Part shown: positions 1 to 11,769 of the stretch, one piece after another | Layout of the letters: each line of letters opens with the position of its first letter | How positions within the stretch are numbered: the stretch's first letter is position 1 | From: Streptomyces bottropensis ATCC 25435 | Lineage (GTDB): Bacteria; Actinomycetota; Actinomycetes; Streptomycetales; Streptomycetaceae | Assembly: GCF_000383595.1 (NCBI RefSeq) | Contig: NZ_KB911581.1 | Location: 3,292,265-3,356,264, forward strand | DNA length: 64,000 nt | Direction of reading: 5' to 3' | Program-made: the position numbers and the translations under genes | Notes under the pieces: generated by a model | Told to the model about the DNA's origin: nothing | Databases searched by the model: none | Seen by the model: the letters and a program-made list of their open reading frames with translations, nothing else

Positions 1-205
1 GGGCGGGGGCCGGTGACGGCGAGGTCCTCGCCGACGGGCTCGGCGGCGGGCTCGGCGGCGGACTCGGGGTCGCCGAGGCGGGCGGTGGGTCGTTCGTGGC
101 GGACGCCGAGCCGGCGCGGGTCCCCGTCGTCGCGTTGAGCGACAGCATGAACAGGGCCAGCAACAGCCCGCCGAGAAGGGTGAGAAGTGGTCCGGAGCGC
201 TTCAT
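1..205 (-). CDS. Pro/Ser-rich secreted or membrane-anchored protein (N-terminal part only)
   Basis: Partial gene running off the left edge of the window. Translating leftward from the ATG at 205 gives a basic start (MKRSG), a hydrophobic stretch at residues 6-23 that fits a signal peptide or membrane anchor, and then a low-complexity region rich in Pro, Ser and Ala. A GGGGGAGG ribosome binding site lies just upstream on the minus strand. It is divergent from the aroH operon. No domain is visible in the part present, so no function can be named. Confidence 0.55.
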   Translation of the reverse strand, partial: MKRSGPLLTLLGGLLLALFMLSLNATTGTRAGSASATNDPPPASATPSPPPSPPPSPSARTSPSPAPA

Positions 206-470
206 GGGAGCCTCCCCCGAGGCGTGGCGCGGACGGCCTCCTTCATGGAAGCGGACGCACGGGACGCCGTCCAGGGGCGTACCGGGGTGTTTCGACCCAA
301 GTGGCGGGACAGTGACGTTCGCATGACATTGTCCGGGTCTGCGGCGGTGATCCGTCCTCGTGGTCGCCTTTCGGCCAGGCTTTCGGCAGGCGGGCGACGC
401 GCACCGGCCCCGGCCGGATGACTAGGCTGGTCGTACTAGGCCGGGATGTACAGCAGTGAGGAGCAGAGCC

Positions 471-833
471 GTGGCGGTACGAGCGGTCCGGGGCGCCGTC
501 CAACTCGAACGGGACGAGGCGGGGCACATGGACGAGCAGGTGGGCGAGCTGCTCACCGCGGTCCTGGAGCGCAACGGCCTCACCCCGGACGACCTGATCA
601 GCATCTGGTTCACGGCCACCCCCGACCTGCACAGCGACTTCCCGGCCGCCGCCGCGCGCAAGCTCGGCATCGTCGACGTCCCGCTGATCTGCGCGCAGGA
701 GCTGGACATAGAGGGCGCCCTGCCCCGGGTCGTACGCATCCTCGCGCACATAGAGTCGGACCGGCCGCGCTCGGACATCGCGCACGTGTACCTGGGGGCG
801 GCGGCCGCACTGCGCAAGGACATCGCCCAGTGA
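471..833 (+). CDS. aroH: chorismate mutase, AroH type
   Basis: 120 residues, the usual size of the monofunctional trimeric Bacillus-type chorismate mutase, which rearranges chorismate to prephenate for Tyr/Phe synthesis in the cytoplasm. Visible family features are VRGA near the start, the FTATPDLH motif around residue 50, LICAQELDI around 75 and RVVRILAH around 90; the Arg, Cys and Glu residues in these segments line the active site in AroH. The GTG at 471 is preferred over the in-frame GTG at 456 because GAGGAG lies about 7 nt before it. The stop overlaps the start of tyrA (GTGA), so the two genes of one pathway are probably translationally coupled. Confidence 0.9.
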   Translation: MAVRAVRGAVQLERDEAGHMDEQVGELLTAVLERNGLTPDDLISIWFTATPDLHSDFPAAAARKLGIVDVPLICAQELDIEGALPRVVRILAHIESDRPRSDIAHVYLGAAAALRKDIAQ

Positions 834-1915
834 GAACCGCACTCGTCATCGGCACCGGGCTGATCGGCACCTCCGCCGCCCTCGCCCTCGCCCAGCGCGG
901 TGTCACCGTCCACCTCGCCGACCACGACCCCGAGCAGGCCCGTACGGCCGCCGCGCTGGGCGCCGGCACCGACGAGGCGCCCGGGGGCCCGGTGGACCTC
1001 GCGATCATCGCGGCCCCGCCCGCGCACGTGGCCGCGACCCTCGCCGACGCCATGCGGCGGGGCCTCGCACGCGGCTACCTCGACGTGGCCTCCGTCAAGG
1101 GCGGCCCCCGCCGTGAGCTGGAGGAACTGGGTCTCGACCTCACCTGCTACATCGGCTCGCACCCCATGGCGGGCCGGGAGAAGTCCGGCCCGCTGGCCGC
1201 CACCGGTGACCTGTTCGAGGGCCGGCCCTGGGTGCTCACCCCCACCCGCGACACCGACACCGAGGTCCTGAACCTCGCCCTGGAGCTGGTCTCGCACTGC
1301 CGGGCCGTCCCGGTGGTCATGGACGCGGACACCCACGACCGGGCCGTCGCCCTGGTCTCGCACATGCCGCACCTGGTGTCCAGCCTGGTCGCCGCGCGGC
1401 TGGAGCACGCCGACGAGTCGGCCGTACGGCTGTGCGGGCAGGGCATCCGGGACGTGACCCGGATCGCGGCCTCCGACCCGCGCATGTGGATCGACATCCT
1501 CTCCGCCAACCCCGGCCCGGTCGCCGATCTCCTCACCGACGTCTCCGCCGACCTCGACGAGACCGTCCAGGCCCTGCGCGCCCTCCAGGCCGGCGACGAG
1601 GCCAAGCGCCGCGAGGGCGTCACCGGCATCGAGGACGTCCTGCGCCGCGGCAACGCGGGCCAGGTCCGCGTCCCCGGCAAGCACGGGTCCGCGCCACGGG
1701 TCTACGAGGTGGTGGCGGTACTGATCGACGACCAGCCGGGCCAGCTGGCCCGCATCTTCGCCGACGCGGGCGCCGCCGGAATCAACGTCGAGGACGTCCG
1801 CATCGAGCATGCCACCGGGCAGCAGGCCGGTCTGGTGCAGTTGATGGTGGAGCCGAAGGCGGCGGTGGTGCTGACGGGGGCGTTGCGGGAGCGGGGTTGG
1901 GCGATCCGGCAGTAG
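830..1915 (+). CDS. tyrA: prephenate dehydrogenase with C-terminal ACT domain
   Basis: 361 residues. The N-terminus carries a Rossmann dinucleotide-binding motif GTGLIGTSAA (about residues 7-16). The middle has the prephenate dehydrogenase signature GSHPMAGREKSG (about 108-119). The last ~75 residues, from YEVVAVLIDD on, form an ACT domain, which in this family senses tyrosine. The enzyme oxidatively decarboxylates prephenate to 4-hydroxyphenylpyruvate. The GTG start overlaps the aroH stop by 4 nt. The final codons are duplicated as a 26-nt direct repeat in the gap before cmk (see the repeat entry). Confidence 0.92.
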   Translation: MRTALVIGTGLIGTSAALALAQRGVTVHLADHDPEQARTAAALGAGTDEAPGGPVDLAIIAAPPAHVAATLADAMRRGLARGYLDVASVKGGPRRELEELGLDLTCYIGSHPMAGREKSGPLAATGDLFEGRPWVLTPTRDTDTEVLNLALELVSHCRAVPVVMDADTHDRAVALVSHMPHLVSSLVAARLEHADESAVRLCGQGIRDVTRIAASDPRMWIDILSANPGPVADLLTDVSADLDETVQALRALQAGDEAKRREGVTGIEDVLRRGNAGQVRVPGKHGSAPRVYEVVAVLIDDQPGQLARIFADAGAAGINVEDVRIEHATGQQAGLVQLMVEPKAAVVLTGALRERGWAIRQ

Positions 1916-1998
1916 GGGGTGGTGGGCCGGCGGTCGGAGGCCGGCGCAGGCGACGGCGGCGGTGGTGCCGACCGGGGTTGGGCGATCCGGCAGTAGGG
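1892..1998. repeat. 26-nt direct repeat: tyrA 3' end copied into the tyrA-cmk gap
   Basis: Positions 1892-1917, covering the last codons and stop of tyrA, recur exactly at 1973-1998, 81 nt downstream and outside any gene. The copy still contains the TAG stop. The intervening DNA is G-rich and partly repetitive (GGTGGTG, GGCGG runs). It looks like a local tandem duplication whose second copy has partly decayed. No function is implied. Confidence 0.85.
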
Positions 1999-2122
1999 TC
2001 CGGCGGCCGTGGGGGCCGGGGCGGTGGTGGGCAGGGCCGGACGGGGCATGCGCACCCAGTACCCTTGTCCGGGGCGCTTTCCGTCCCGCCCCACCACCTC
2101 GGACCAGGAAAGGTGCTCCCCA

Positions 2123-2800
2123 GTGGAACGCGCCACAGTGATCGTTGCCATCGACGGCCCCTCCGGCACGGGCAAGTCGAGCACCTCGAAGGCCGTGGCC
2201 GCGCAGCTCGGGCTGAACTACCTGGACACGGGCGCCCAGTACCGGGCGATCACCTGGTGGATGGTCAACAACGGCATCGACATAGAAGACCCCACGGCGA
2301 TCGCGGCCGTGGCCGGCAAGCCGGACATCGTGTCGGGGACGGACCCGTCCGGGCCGACCATCACCGTCGACGGCACGGACGTCGCCGGGCCGATCCGCAC
2401 CCAGGAGGTCACCTCCCGGGTCAGCGCGGTCAGCGCCGTCCCCGAGGTGCGGGCGCGGATCACCGAACTGCAGCGGACCATCGCGGCGGACGCCGCGAAC
2501 GGCATCGTCGTCGAGGGCCGCGACATCGGTACGACCGTACTGCCGGACGCCGACCTCAAGATCTTCCTCACCGCCTCTCCCGAGGCACGTGCCGCCCGCC
2601 GCAGCGGCGAGCTGAAGGGCGCCGACGTCCAGGCGACCCGCGAGGCACTCCTCAAGCGGGACGCGGCCGACTCCAGCCGCAAGACCTCGCCGCTCGCCAA
2701 GGCGGACGACGCGGTCGAGGTGGACACCTCGGACCTCACGCTCCAGCAGGTCATCGAGTGCGTGGTCACCCTCGTCGAGGACAAGCGGGCGGGCGAGTGA
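2123..2800 (+). CDS. cmk: cytidylate kinase
   Basis: 225 residues, typical for bacterial CMP/dCMP kinase, which phosphorylates CMP and dCMP with ATP in pyrimidine nucleotide recycling. A P-loop AIDGPSGTGKSS lies at about residues 9-20, followed by the CMP-binding segment NYLDTGAQYRA and the VVEGRDIGTTVLPDA motif around 130-145. The GTG at 2123 is chosen because AGGAAAGG lies about 9 nt upstream; longer in-frame extensions translate into unrelated low-complexity sequence. Its end overlaps the plsC-like gene by 4 nt (GTGA). Confidence 0.92.
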   Translation: MERATVIVAIDGPSGTGKSSTSKAVAAQLGLNYLDTGAQYRAITWWMVNNGIDIEDPTAIAAVAGKPDIVSGTDPSGPTITVDGTDVAGPIRTQEVTSRVSAVSAVPEVRARITELQRTIAADAANGIVVEGRDIGTTVLPDADLKIFLTASPEARAARRSGELKGADVQATREALLKRDAADSSRKTSPLAKADDAVEVDTSDLTLQQVIECVVTLVEDKRAGE

Positions 2801-3477
2801 GCGAAGCCGCCACGGGCCGGGCCGCGTCGCCCGAGGTTCCCTCGCCGCTCGGCGCCGAGGTGGGCCGGCGTATCGGCGTGGGCCTGATGTACGGGCTCTG
2901 GAAGCCGCGCGTGCTGGGCGCCTGGCGGGTCCCCACGACCGGCCCGGTGATCCTCGCCCCCAACCACTCCCACATCGTCGACGGCCCCATGGTCATCGGC
3001 GTGGCGCCCCGGCCCTCGCACTTCCTGGTCAAGAAGGAGGCGTTCGTCGGTCCGCTCGGCCCGTTCATGCGCGCCGTCGGCCAGGTGGAGGTCGACCGCT
3101 CGACCGCCGACCGCACCGCCATCACCCGCGCTCTCGCCGTCCTGGCGGGCGGTGGTGTGCTGGGCATCTTCCCGGAGGGCACCCGGGGCGAGGGCGACTT
3201 CGCCTCGCTGCGTGCCGGGCTCTCCTACTTCGCCGTGCGCAGCGGAGCGCCGATCGTGCCGGTGGCGGTGCTGGGAAGCACCGAGCGGCGCGGACGGTTG
3301 GTGAAGGGGCTGCCCCCGCTGCGCTCCCGCGTCGACGTGGTCTTCGGTGACCCGTTCGAGGCGGGCGACGGCAGCGGACGGCGTACGCGCAAGGCGCTCG
3401 ACGAGGCGACCGTGCGCATCCAGCAGCAACTCGGCGCGCACCTGGAGCATGCCCGGCGGCTCACCGGCCGCCGGTAA
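2797..3477 (+). CDS. plsC: 1-acyl-sn-glycerol-3-phosphate acyltransferase family protein
   Basis: 226 residues with the two hallmark acyltransferase motifs: NHSHIVDG (NHx4D, catalytic His and Asp, about residues 54-61) and FPEGTRGEG (about 126-134, binds the glycerol-phosphate). PIVPVAVLG further on is the usual fourth block. These enzymes acylate lysophosphatidate to phosphatidate at the membrane; substrate preference cannot be read from the sequence. The GTG start overlaps the cmk stop, so the gene is in the same operon, a cmk-plsC-der order that recurs in actinobacteria. The longer open frame upstream is antisense-free shadow of tyrA and cmk. Confidence 0.88.
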   Translation: MSEAATGRAASPEVPSPLGAEVGRRIGVGLMYGLWKPRVLGAWRVPTTGPVILAPNHSHIVDGPMVIGVAPRPSHFLVKKEAFVGPLGPFMRAVGQVEVDRSTADRTAITRALAVLAGGGVLGIFPEGTRGEGDFASLRAGLSYFAVRSGAPIVPVAVLGSTERRGRLVKGLPPLRSRVDVVFGDPFEAGDGSGRRTRKALDEATVRIQQQLGAHLEHARRLTGRR

Positions 3478-3584
3478 AACGCCGGGCGTCCGATCGGGCG
3501 CTGGGCGACACTGAGTAGTGGACCATCCGACGACGAGCCGGGTGTTCCACCGATCACCACGATGAACTACGAGGTACGGACTTC

Positions 3585-5045
3585 ATGAACGACCAGTTTC
3601 CCTCCGAGCACGAGCACGGAGAGCTTGGCGACGCCGAGTACGCGCAGTTCATGGAGCTCGCCGCGGAAGAGGGCTTCGACATCGAGGACGTCGAGGGCGC
3701 GATCGACGAGGCGGGCCACGGACCGCTGCCCGTCCTCGCCGTCGTCGGCCGTCCGAACGTCGGCAAGTCGACGCTCGTGAACCGCATCATCGGCCGCCGT
3801 GAGGCGGTCGTCGAGGACAAGCCCGGCGTCACCCGCGACCGCGTCACCTACGAGGCGGAGTGGGCGGGCCGCCGCTTCAAGGTCGTCGACACCGGCGGCT
3901 GGGAGCAGGACGTCCTCGGCATCGACGCCTCCGTCGCCGCCCAGGCCGAGTACGCCATCGAGGCCGCCGACGCCGTCGTCTTCGTCGTGGACGCCAAGGT
4001 CGGCGTCACCGACACCGACGAGGCCGTCGTCCGGCTGCTCCGCAAGGCCAACAAGCCCGTGGTGCTCTGCGCCAACAAGGTCGACGGCCCGAGCGGCGAG
4101 GCCGACGCGACCGCTCTGTGGTCCCTCGGCATCGGCGAACCGCACCCGGTCTCCTCGCTGCACGGCCGCGGCACCGGCGACATGCTGGACGCCGTACTGG
4201 AGGCACTTCCCGAGGCCCCCGAGCAGAGCTTCGGCACGGCGGTCGGCGGTCCGCGCCGTATCGCCCTGATCGGCCGCCCGAACGTCGGCAAGTCCTCCCT
4301 CCTGAACAAGGTGGCGAACGAGGAGCGCGTCGTCGTCAACGAGATCGCGGGCACCACCCGTGACCCGGTCGACGAGCTGATCGAACTCGGCGGTGTCGTC
4401 TGGAAGTTCGTCGACACGGCGGGCATCCGCAAGCGCGTCCACCTCCAGCAGGGCGCCGACTACTACGCCTCGCTGCGCACCGCGGCGGCCGTCGAGAAGG
4501 CGGAGGTGGCGGTCATCCTCATCGACGCCTCCGAGACCATCTCGGTCCAGGACCAGCGCATCGTGACGATGGCGGTCGAGGCCGGCCGCGCGATGGTCAT
4601 CGCGTACAACAAGTGGGACACCCTCGACGAGGAGCGCCGCTACTACCTGGAGCGGGAGATCGAGACCGAGTTCGGCCAGGTCGCCTGGGCGCCCCGGGTC
4701 AATGTCTCGGCGCGCACCGGCCGGCACATGGAGAAGCTGGTCCCGGCGATCGAGACGGCGCTGGCCGGCTGGGAGACCCGCGTCCCGACGGGCCGTCTGA
4801 ACGCCTTCCTCGGCGAGCTGGTCGCCGCCCACCCGCACCCGGTCCGGGGCGGCAAGCAGCCCCGCATCCTGTTCGGCACCCAGGCCGGCACCAAGCCCCC
4901 GCGCTTCGTCCTCTTCGCCTCCGGCTTCATCGAGGCGGGCTACCGCCGCTTCATCGAGCGCCGGCTGCGTGAGGAGTTCGGCTTCGATGGCACCCCGATC
5001 CACATCTCGGTGCGGGTGCGCGAGAAGCGCGGCAAGAAGAAGTAG
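3585..5045 (+). CDS. der: ribosome biogenesis GTPase Der (EngA)
   Basis: 486 residues. A ~45-residue acidic N-terminal extension, usual in actinobacteria, precedes two tandem GTPase domains. The P-loops are GRPNVGKST (about residue 53) and GRPNVGKSS (about 227), each followed by a DTGG or DTAG switch II and an NKxD motif (NKVD, NKWD). The C-terminal ~90 residues are the KH-like domain ending in a basic KRGKKK tail. Der assists assembly of the 50S ribosomal subunit. The ATG at 3585 is preceded by GAGG. The gene follows plsC after 107 nt and is last before a strong terminator. Confidence 0.95.
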   Translation: MNDQFPSEHEHGELGDAEYAQFMELAAEEGFDIEDVEGAIDEAGHGPLPVLAVVGRPNVGKSTLVNRIIGRREAVVEDKPGVTRDRVTYEAEWAGRRFKVVDTGGWEQDVLGIDASVAAQAEYAIEAADAVVFVVDAKVGVTDTDEAVVRLLRKANKPVVLCANKVDGPSGEADATALWSLGIGEPHPVSSLHGRGTGDMLDAVLEALPEAPEQSFGTAVGGPRRIALIGRPNVGKSSLLNKVANEERVVVNEIAGTTRDPVDELIELGGVVWKFVDTAGIRKRVHLQQGADYYASLRTAAAVEKAEVAVILIDASETISVQDQRIVTMAVEAGRAMVIAYNKWDTLDEERRYYLEREIETEFGQVAWAPRVNVSARTGRHMEKLVPAIETALAGWETRVPTGRLNAFLGELVAAHPHPVRGGKQPRILFGTQAGTKPPRFVLFASGFIEAGYRRFIERRLREEFGFDGTPIHISVRVREKRGKKK

Positions 5046-5062
5046 TCCCGCCGTCGTCGGCG

Positions 5063-5128
5063 CACACATGTGAGGAGGGCGGCTGTCCGAAGGTCCGGTG
5101 ACCTCGGGCAGCCGCCCTCCTCATGTGT
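5063..5128 (+). terminator. Rho-independent-type terminator after der
   Basis: A long inverted repeat lies just past the der stop. The arm CACATG(TG)AGGAGGGCGGCTG pairs with CAGCCGCCCTCCTCATGTG, interrupted by a 2-nt bulge, with a loop of about 25 nt. There is no U-tract, as usual in Streptomyces. It also sits downstream of the converging minus-strand gene, so it may stop transcription both ways. Confidence 0.8.
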
Positions 5129-5158
5129 CCCTGCGCGCCGCTTCGCGTATCTACGTGG

Positions 5159-5614
5159 TCAGAGACCTCGGCGCGGGTTCGGGGGCAGGGGCGACGGGAT
5201 GTGGTGCATCCCGGTGTGTCCGGTGGGGATCCGCCCGACCGGCTGCCACACGGCCGCCGTGCCGGACGTGTGGCCGGGCTGGTTCTCGCGCTGGGTGGCG
5301 AGGTGACCCGCCGCGTGCCGGTTGGCGTACGAGGCGGAGGTGTACGACCCGGTGGCGCGCGGCCCGCCCGAGCCGTGCGACAGGTTGCCGAAGCCCGTGA
5401 ACCCCATGTCCTCCTCCCCGTGCCGATCACCCGGCAGGGTGCGGTAGGTCCTGACCCACTCCGCGTAGAGCGTGTCGTAGATGGGTGTGGACGAAGGGTC
5501 CTGAGTCGGCCGCATGGACGGGATCGACTGATAGGACGGGCGGCGGGGAACCTCGTATGCGTGCACGCCTGTGCCAACGACCCCGTCCCGGAAGGGATGC
5601 GCTACCTCAACCAT
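5159..5614 (-). CDS. hypothetical protein
   Basis: 151 residues, not assigned to a known family. The ATG at 5614 follows GGAGG with a short gap. The N-terminal half contains PIYDTLYAEWVRTYRTLPGD (about residues 44-63), which looks like a conserved folded segment. The C-terminal half is rich in Gly, Ser, Thr, His and Pro and looks disordered. It has no signal peptide or membrane segment. It converges on der and shares its terminator. Confidence 0.65.
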   Translation of the reverse strand: MVEVAHPFRDGVVGTGVHAYEVPRRPSYQSIPSMRPTQDPSSTPIYDTLYAEWVRTYRTLPGDRHGEEDMGFTGFGNLSHGSGGPRATGSYTSASYANRHAAGHLATQRENQPGHTSGTAAVWQPVGRIPTGHTGMHHIPSPLPPNPRRGL

Positions 5615-5678
5615 TCAGCCTCCGGGAAGGGATCGCGCCCCGAGGGGGCGGGTCGTCACGGCTTCGGCGGGTGGACGC

Positions 5679-6449
5679 TCAGGTGCCGGCCAGCGGCAGG
5701 GTCGCCGCCACCAGCTTCCCGTTCGCCGCGGCCTTGTCGAGCGCGTCCCGCAGCAGGTCCTCCCGCGGCTGCCGCCCGATCGAGCCCACCGGCGCCGCGA
5801 ACATCAGCACCTGCTGGTGCTTGTTGGCGGCGGCCCGCCACGCGTCGGCCACCTGCAGCGCCTGGTGGGCCTGCCACCACGCGACCGGTGAACCACCGGT
5901 GGTGCCCGGCTGCAGGATGGCGTGCAGCTGACCCATGGCGAGCAGGACCGACCAGCCGTGCAGCACGGGCGGTACGGAGTCGATCTGGGGGAGCGGCATG
6001 AAGCCCTGCTCGATGAGCAGCGGCAGGAAGTCGTCGCCGGCGCCGGTCGTGCCGGGGCGGGCGATGGGGGCGGTCGGCTCGACGACCAGCGCCGGGTGCA
6101 GCTCGCCGCTGAGCAGGATCAGTCCGCTGGTGACGCCGAGCACGGCCTGCTCGGGCGCGGCCTGGGCCGGGCTGTCCCCGGCGATGGAACGGGCGGCGCC
6201 CTGCAACTGCTCCTCGGTGACCTGGACGACCTGGGAGGGCAGACAGGTGGAGTGGGCGAAGGCGAGCACGGCTGTCTCGTCGCCGACGAAGAGGACGGTG
6301 CTGGTGCGCTCCTGCTCGGAGTCGCCGGGGGTGCGGCACGACGTGCAGTCGTAGCCGCCGGGGGCGTTCTCTCCGGCGAGCAGCCGGTCGGCCTCTTCGT
6401 CGCCGATCTCGGCGCGTACCTCGTCGCTGACCTCGAGCATGCGCGGCAC
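5679..6449 (-). CDS. conserved hypothetical actinobacterial protein
   Basis: 256 residues. GTG at 6449 is preferred because GAGGAG lies 7 nt upstream; the open frame continues further but without a site. The N-terminus LEVSDEVRAEIGDEEADRLL is followed by a CTSC pair (about residue 34) preceded by YD, and later hydrophobic beta-like segments (TSTVLFVGDETAVLAFAH). One possibility is a small Cys-containing metal- or redox-sensing protein, but only one CxxC is visible. It is soluble, with no signal peptide. Function unknown. Confidence 0.7.
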   Translation of the reverse strand: MPRMLEVSDEVRAEIGDEEADRLLAGENAPGGYDCTSCRTPGDSEQERTSTVLFVGDETAVLAFAHSTCLPSQVVQVTEEQLQGAARSIAGDSPAQAAPEQAVLGVTSGLILLSGELHPALVVEPTAPIARPGTTGAGDDFLPLLIEQGFMPLPQIDSVPPVLHGWSVLLAMGQLHAILQPGTTGGSPVAWWQAHQALQVADAWRAAANKHQQVLMFAAPVGSIGRQPREDLLRDALDKAAANGKLVAATLPLAGT

Positions 6450-8306
<1,857 letters not shown>

Positions 8307-8310
<4 letters not shown>

Positions 8311-11141
8311 CGGTCCACCGCCGGGTCGAGCGGGTCGAACGTGCCCGGTGTGCGCAGGACATGATCGGCGGGGCCGGAGGTGACGATCCGGCCCGCCGCC
8401 ATGACGTGCACGACGTCCGCGAGGTCCGCGACGAGGTCGAGGTCGTGCTCGACGACCAGCAGTGCCATGCCGTCGTCCGCGAGGGCCCGTAGCACCCGGG
8501 CCAGGGCGGCCACCTCGGCCGTGTCGAGTCCGGCGGCGGGTTCGTCGAGCAGCAGCACACGCGGGCCGCCGGCGAGGGCCCGCGCCAGCTCGACCCGCCG
8601 CAGCGTCCCGGTCGGCAGTCCGGCCGCCGGCGCCGTCCGCACCGCCCCGTCCAGCCCGAACAGCCGCAACACCCGCTCCACGGCCGCCGGATCGGCGCGC
8701 CGCCCCTGCTCGGCGCCCACCCGTACGTTCTCCGCCACGGTCGACGAGGGGAAGACGGCCGGCTGTTGAAACGTCCGGGCGATGCCGAGCCGGGTGCGGG
8801 CGTGCGCCGGCAGCCTCGTGATGTCCCGCCCGCCGAGCCGCACCCGCCCCTGCCCCTGCCGCAGTGTCCCGGCGAGACAGTGGAGGAGAGTGCTCTTCCC
8901 GGCGCCGTTGGGCCCCACCACCGCGCTGACCCGACCCGGCGGCACGTCGAGATCGACACCGTCGAGGGCCGCGAGGCCGCCGTGGACCAGACGGAGGCGG
9001 CGGGCCCGGAGGAAAAGGGGTGCGGGAGGGGTGCCTGAGCGGTCCGCGGGCTGTGCCGCGCGCCCCTCCGCGCCGCGTTCGGCCCCGGCGGGGCGGAGAG
9101 CACCGCCCGAGCGGGGTGGGTGTCCGGCTCCCTGCGCGGGGCGGGGGGTCGCGTACCCGCCCTGGTCCGCCTCCGTCGCGCCCGGTCCGCCCCGGCCCGC
9201 CTCGGCCCGGCCGCCCGTCGAGGCCGCCGAGGCCCCGCTCATGCCCCGACCCTCACTCGCGGCGCTCCCGCCGACCGCCATGCCCGCGCGTACCCGTTCC
9301 CGGGCCCGTGCCCCCGTCGGCGTCAGCTCGTGACGGTGGTCCGGCCCCGGCCGGAGCCGGGCGAGGGCCGCTCGTACCGCCTCCTGGGGGCCGCCGGGGA
9401 AGCGGCCTGCCAGGACGGCCAGGACGCCGATGAGTGCCGCCGCGACGCCGCCCTTCGTGCCCGCGTCCAGACCCACCAGGAGGGCGGCCGCCGCGAGGGC
9501 GCCGAGTGTGCTGTCGGCGCCCAGGACGACGATGGCGGCGAACCAGAGGAGGCCGCGGACAGGGTCGTAGGCGCCGGGGTCGAAGGCGCGGACGCCCATG
9601 GTGAGCATGCCGCCGCCGAGGGCGGCCAGGGCGGCGCCCGTCACGAACGCCGCCAGCTTCAGCGACGGGACGGGCACGCCCGCCGCCGACGCGCCCGACT
9701 CGTGGTCCCGCAGGGCGGCGAGGGCCCGGCCGGTGCGGCCCCGGCGCAGGGCGTGGGTGGCCAGCAGGGCCAGGGACAGCAGCCCCAGCTCCAGGACGTA
9801 GTACGCCCGGTCGCCCTCGAACCCCGGGGGGCGCGTCGGGGTCAGCCCCGAGGTCGCGTACGGCTGGGCGAGGACGAAGCGGCTCACGCCGACGCCCACG
9901 GCGAACGTGGCGAGGGCCAGCGCCAGACCCTGGCGGCGGATGGCGGGCCAACCGGTCAGCAGGCCGAGCGGGGCCACCAGAAGGACGGCGACCAGGAGGG
10001 CGGTCAGTTCGGGGAGCGCGGGGAGCAGGGGGAGGCGGCCGGCCGACAGCAGCGCGGTGAAGAGCGCGCCCAGACCCGCGTACGCCGCCTGGCCCAGGGA
10101 GATCTGGCCGCCCCGGCCCGTCACGACCACCAGGGAGAGCAGGACCACGCCCAGCGCCGGGACCTGGACGGCCGTGTGCAGGTCCTCGCCCGCGAAGCCC
10201 AGCGGGATCAGGAACAGCGCGAGCGCCACGATCCACGCGCCGACGGGGGTGCGGACCCGCGCGGTCGCCGTGCGGGGCAGCGCTTCGCGGGTCCCCACGC
10301 CGGGCAGGACGAGGGCCGCGACCAGCAGGGCGACCACGAAGAGGTTCGCGCCCACGGCCTGGAGCAGCGGTTCCGCCCGGCCCGACGGGTGGAACCGGGT
10401 CAGCTGGCTCTGGGCGACCCCGATCCCCAGCGCGACCGGCACGGCCACCCCGACACGGCGCATCCGGGCGGCGACCGCCACGGCGACCACCTCCATCACC
10501 AGCAGCGGCAGGCCGTACGGGTCGAGGCGGACGTAAGGAGCCAGCAGCACGCCCGTCAGGCCCGCCGTGAAGGAGCCGAACGCCCAGCCCGCGGCGGCCA
10601 CCCGGTCGGCGTCGATACCGCCGAGGACGGCGAGGGACCGGTCGTCGACGACGGCGCGCAGCTCACGGCCGAAGCGCGTCCAGCGGGTGAGCGCGCCGAC
10701 GGCCGCCGCGACGGCCACGGCCACCGCCAGCTGCCCCCAGGGGTCGGCGGACAGCACGGTCGGCACGTCGTCCCGCGCCCCCTGCCCCCACATCAGCACG
10801 GCCCCGCCGACGAGGAGGACGAAGACGCCGATCGAGGCGACCAGCGTCTGCGCCGGGTCGCCGCCGAGCACGGCGAGCGGGCGGAAGACGAGGCGCTCCA
10901 GGGCCAGGCCGAGGGCGGGGGCGACCAGGAACAGGGTCACGAGGGTGCCGAGCCAGAGCGGCCACCCCCACTCCACGGTGAACTGGCGCAGCAGATACGC
11001 GCACACCATGGCGATCGCCCCGTGCGCGAAGTTGAGCACACCCGTGGCCCGGTACGTCACGATCAGGCCGATGCCGGTGAGGGCGGCGGCGCTGCCGACC
11101 GACAGTCCCGCCAGCGTGAGGTCGTACGTCAGCGAGGCCAT
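8307..11141 (-). CDS. fused LivH-LivM-LivG ABC transporter (two permeases plus ATPase)
   Basis: 944 residues combining three proteins that are usually separate. Residues ~1-285 are a LivH-like permease (GIGLIVTYRATGVLNFAHGA near the start). Residues ~295-600 are a LivM-like permease (GQISLGQAAYAGLGA, then RDHESGASAAGVPV). A ~100-residue Gly/Ala/Arg linker follows, then a LivG-like ATPase from ~705 (Walker A GPNGAGKST, signature LPTGTLRRVELARAL, Walker B VLLLDEP). With the adjacent LivF-like ATPase this gives a complete membrane complex for importing branched-chain amino acids or related small organic acids. The start overlaps the upstream membrane gene by 1 nt (TGATG). Confidence 0.9.
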
Positions 11142-11647
11142 CAGCTCTCCGCGGGCCCGGCGGGGTCGCTGCCGGCGGGTGCCTCGCAGATGGGGCAGGG
11201 GCGCAGTTCACCGCCGGCCAGGACGCGCGAGTCCACCGGCACCGCCTCCGCCTTGCCGGCCACCAGCGGGCAGTCCGCGCGGTGCCACAGGGTGCCGCCG
11301 GGCACCATCAGCAGCCTGCCGCTGACGGCGAGCGGGGCGGTGGCCGCCTGCCCGGACGCCTCGGCGCCGGACGGTTCGGCGGCGACCAGGAGGCCGTACA
11401 GCTCCTCCACCCGGGAGGCGGCCAGGGCGCTCTTGCCGTGGGCGAGGAGGATCGCGCCCGCGATGATCAGCGCGGCGCCGGGGGCCGTGCAGGAGGCCAG
11501 GTAGGGGAGCTGGCGTTCGGCGAAGCGTTCGCCGGAGACGCCGTACCAGCCGACGACGCACAGCACCGCCCCGCCGGCGAGCGCGGCCCAGCCGGCCCAG
11601 AGAGCCCACAGAAAGGGCCGCACGCTCCGCGGTCGGGCTGTCCGCAT
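11141..11647 (-). CDS. two-TM membrane protein with C-terminal Cys/His motif
   Basis: 168 residues. The ATG at 11647 is preferred because GGAGG lies 6 nt upstream. Two hydrophobic segments lie at about residues 13-36 and 53-75. The soluble C-terminal part has WHRADCPL, then about 20 residues later RPCPIC, a His-Cys...CxxC arrangement like the zinc-binding segment of Ada proteins. It heads the livHMG-livF operon with a 1-nt overlap, so it may be an accessory or sensor of that transporter; this is inference from position. Confidence 0.7.
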   Translation of the reverse strand: MRTARPRSVRPFLWALWAGWAALAGGAVLCVVGWYGVSGERFAERQLPYLASCTAPGAALIIAGAILLAHGKSALAASRVEELYGLLVAAEPSGAEASGQAATAPLAVSGRLLMVPGGTLWHRADCPLVAGKAEAVPVDSRVLAGGELRPCPICEAPAGSDPAGPAES

Positions 11648-11769
11648 CCGGGCCTCCACACGTCGTGTGTCTGTCCATCTCAGCCGATGGCTTGCACTAT
11701 GCCCCCTGCAACCTGACCCTGAAAGCACCGGGCGTCGACCGCCCGGACCGACACCCGGTGGTGAGCCAG

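Noticed and set aside
9120-11504. 794-codon plus-strand frame opposite livHMG
   Set aside because: Shadow of the transporter gene; composition is Gln/Gly/Arg-rich noise, no domain and no ribosome site.
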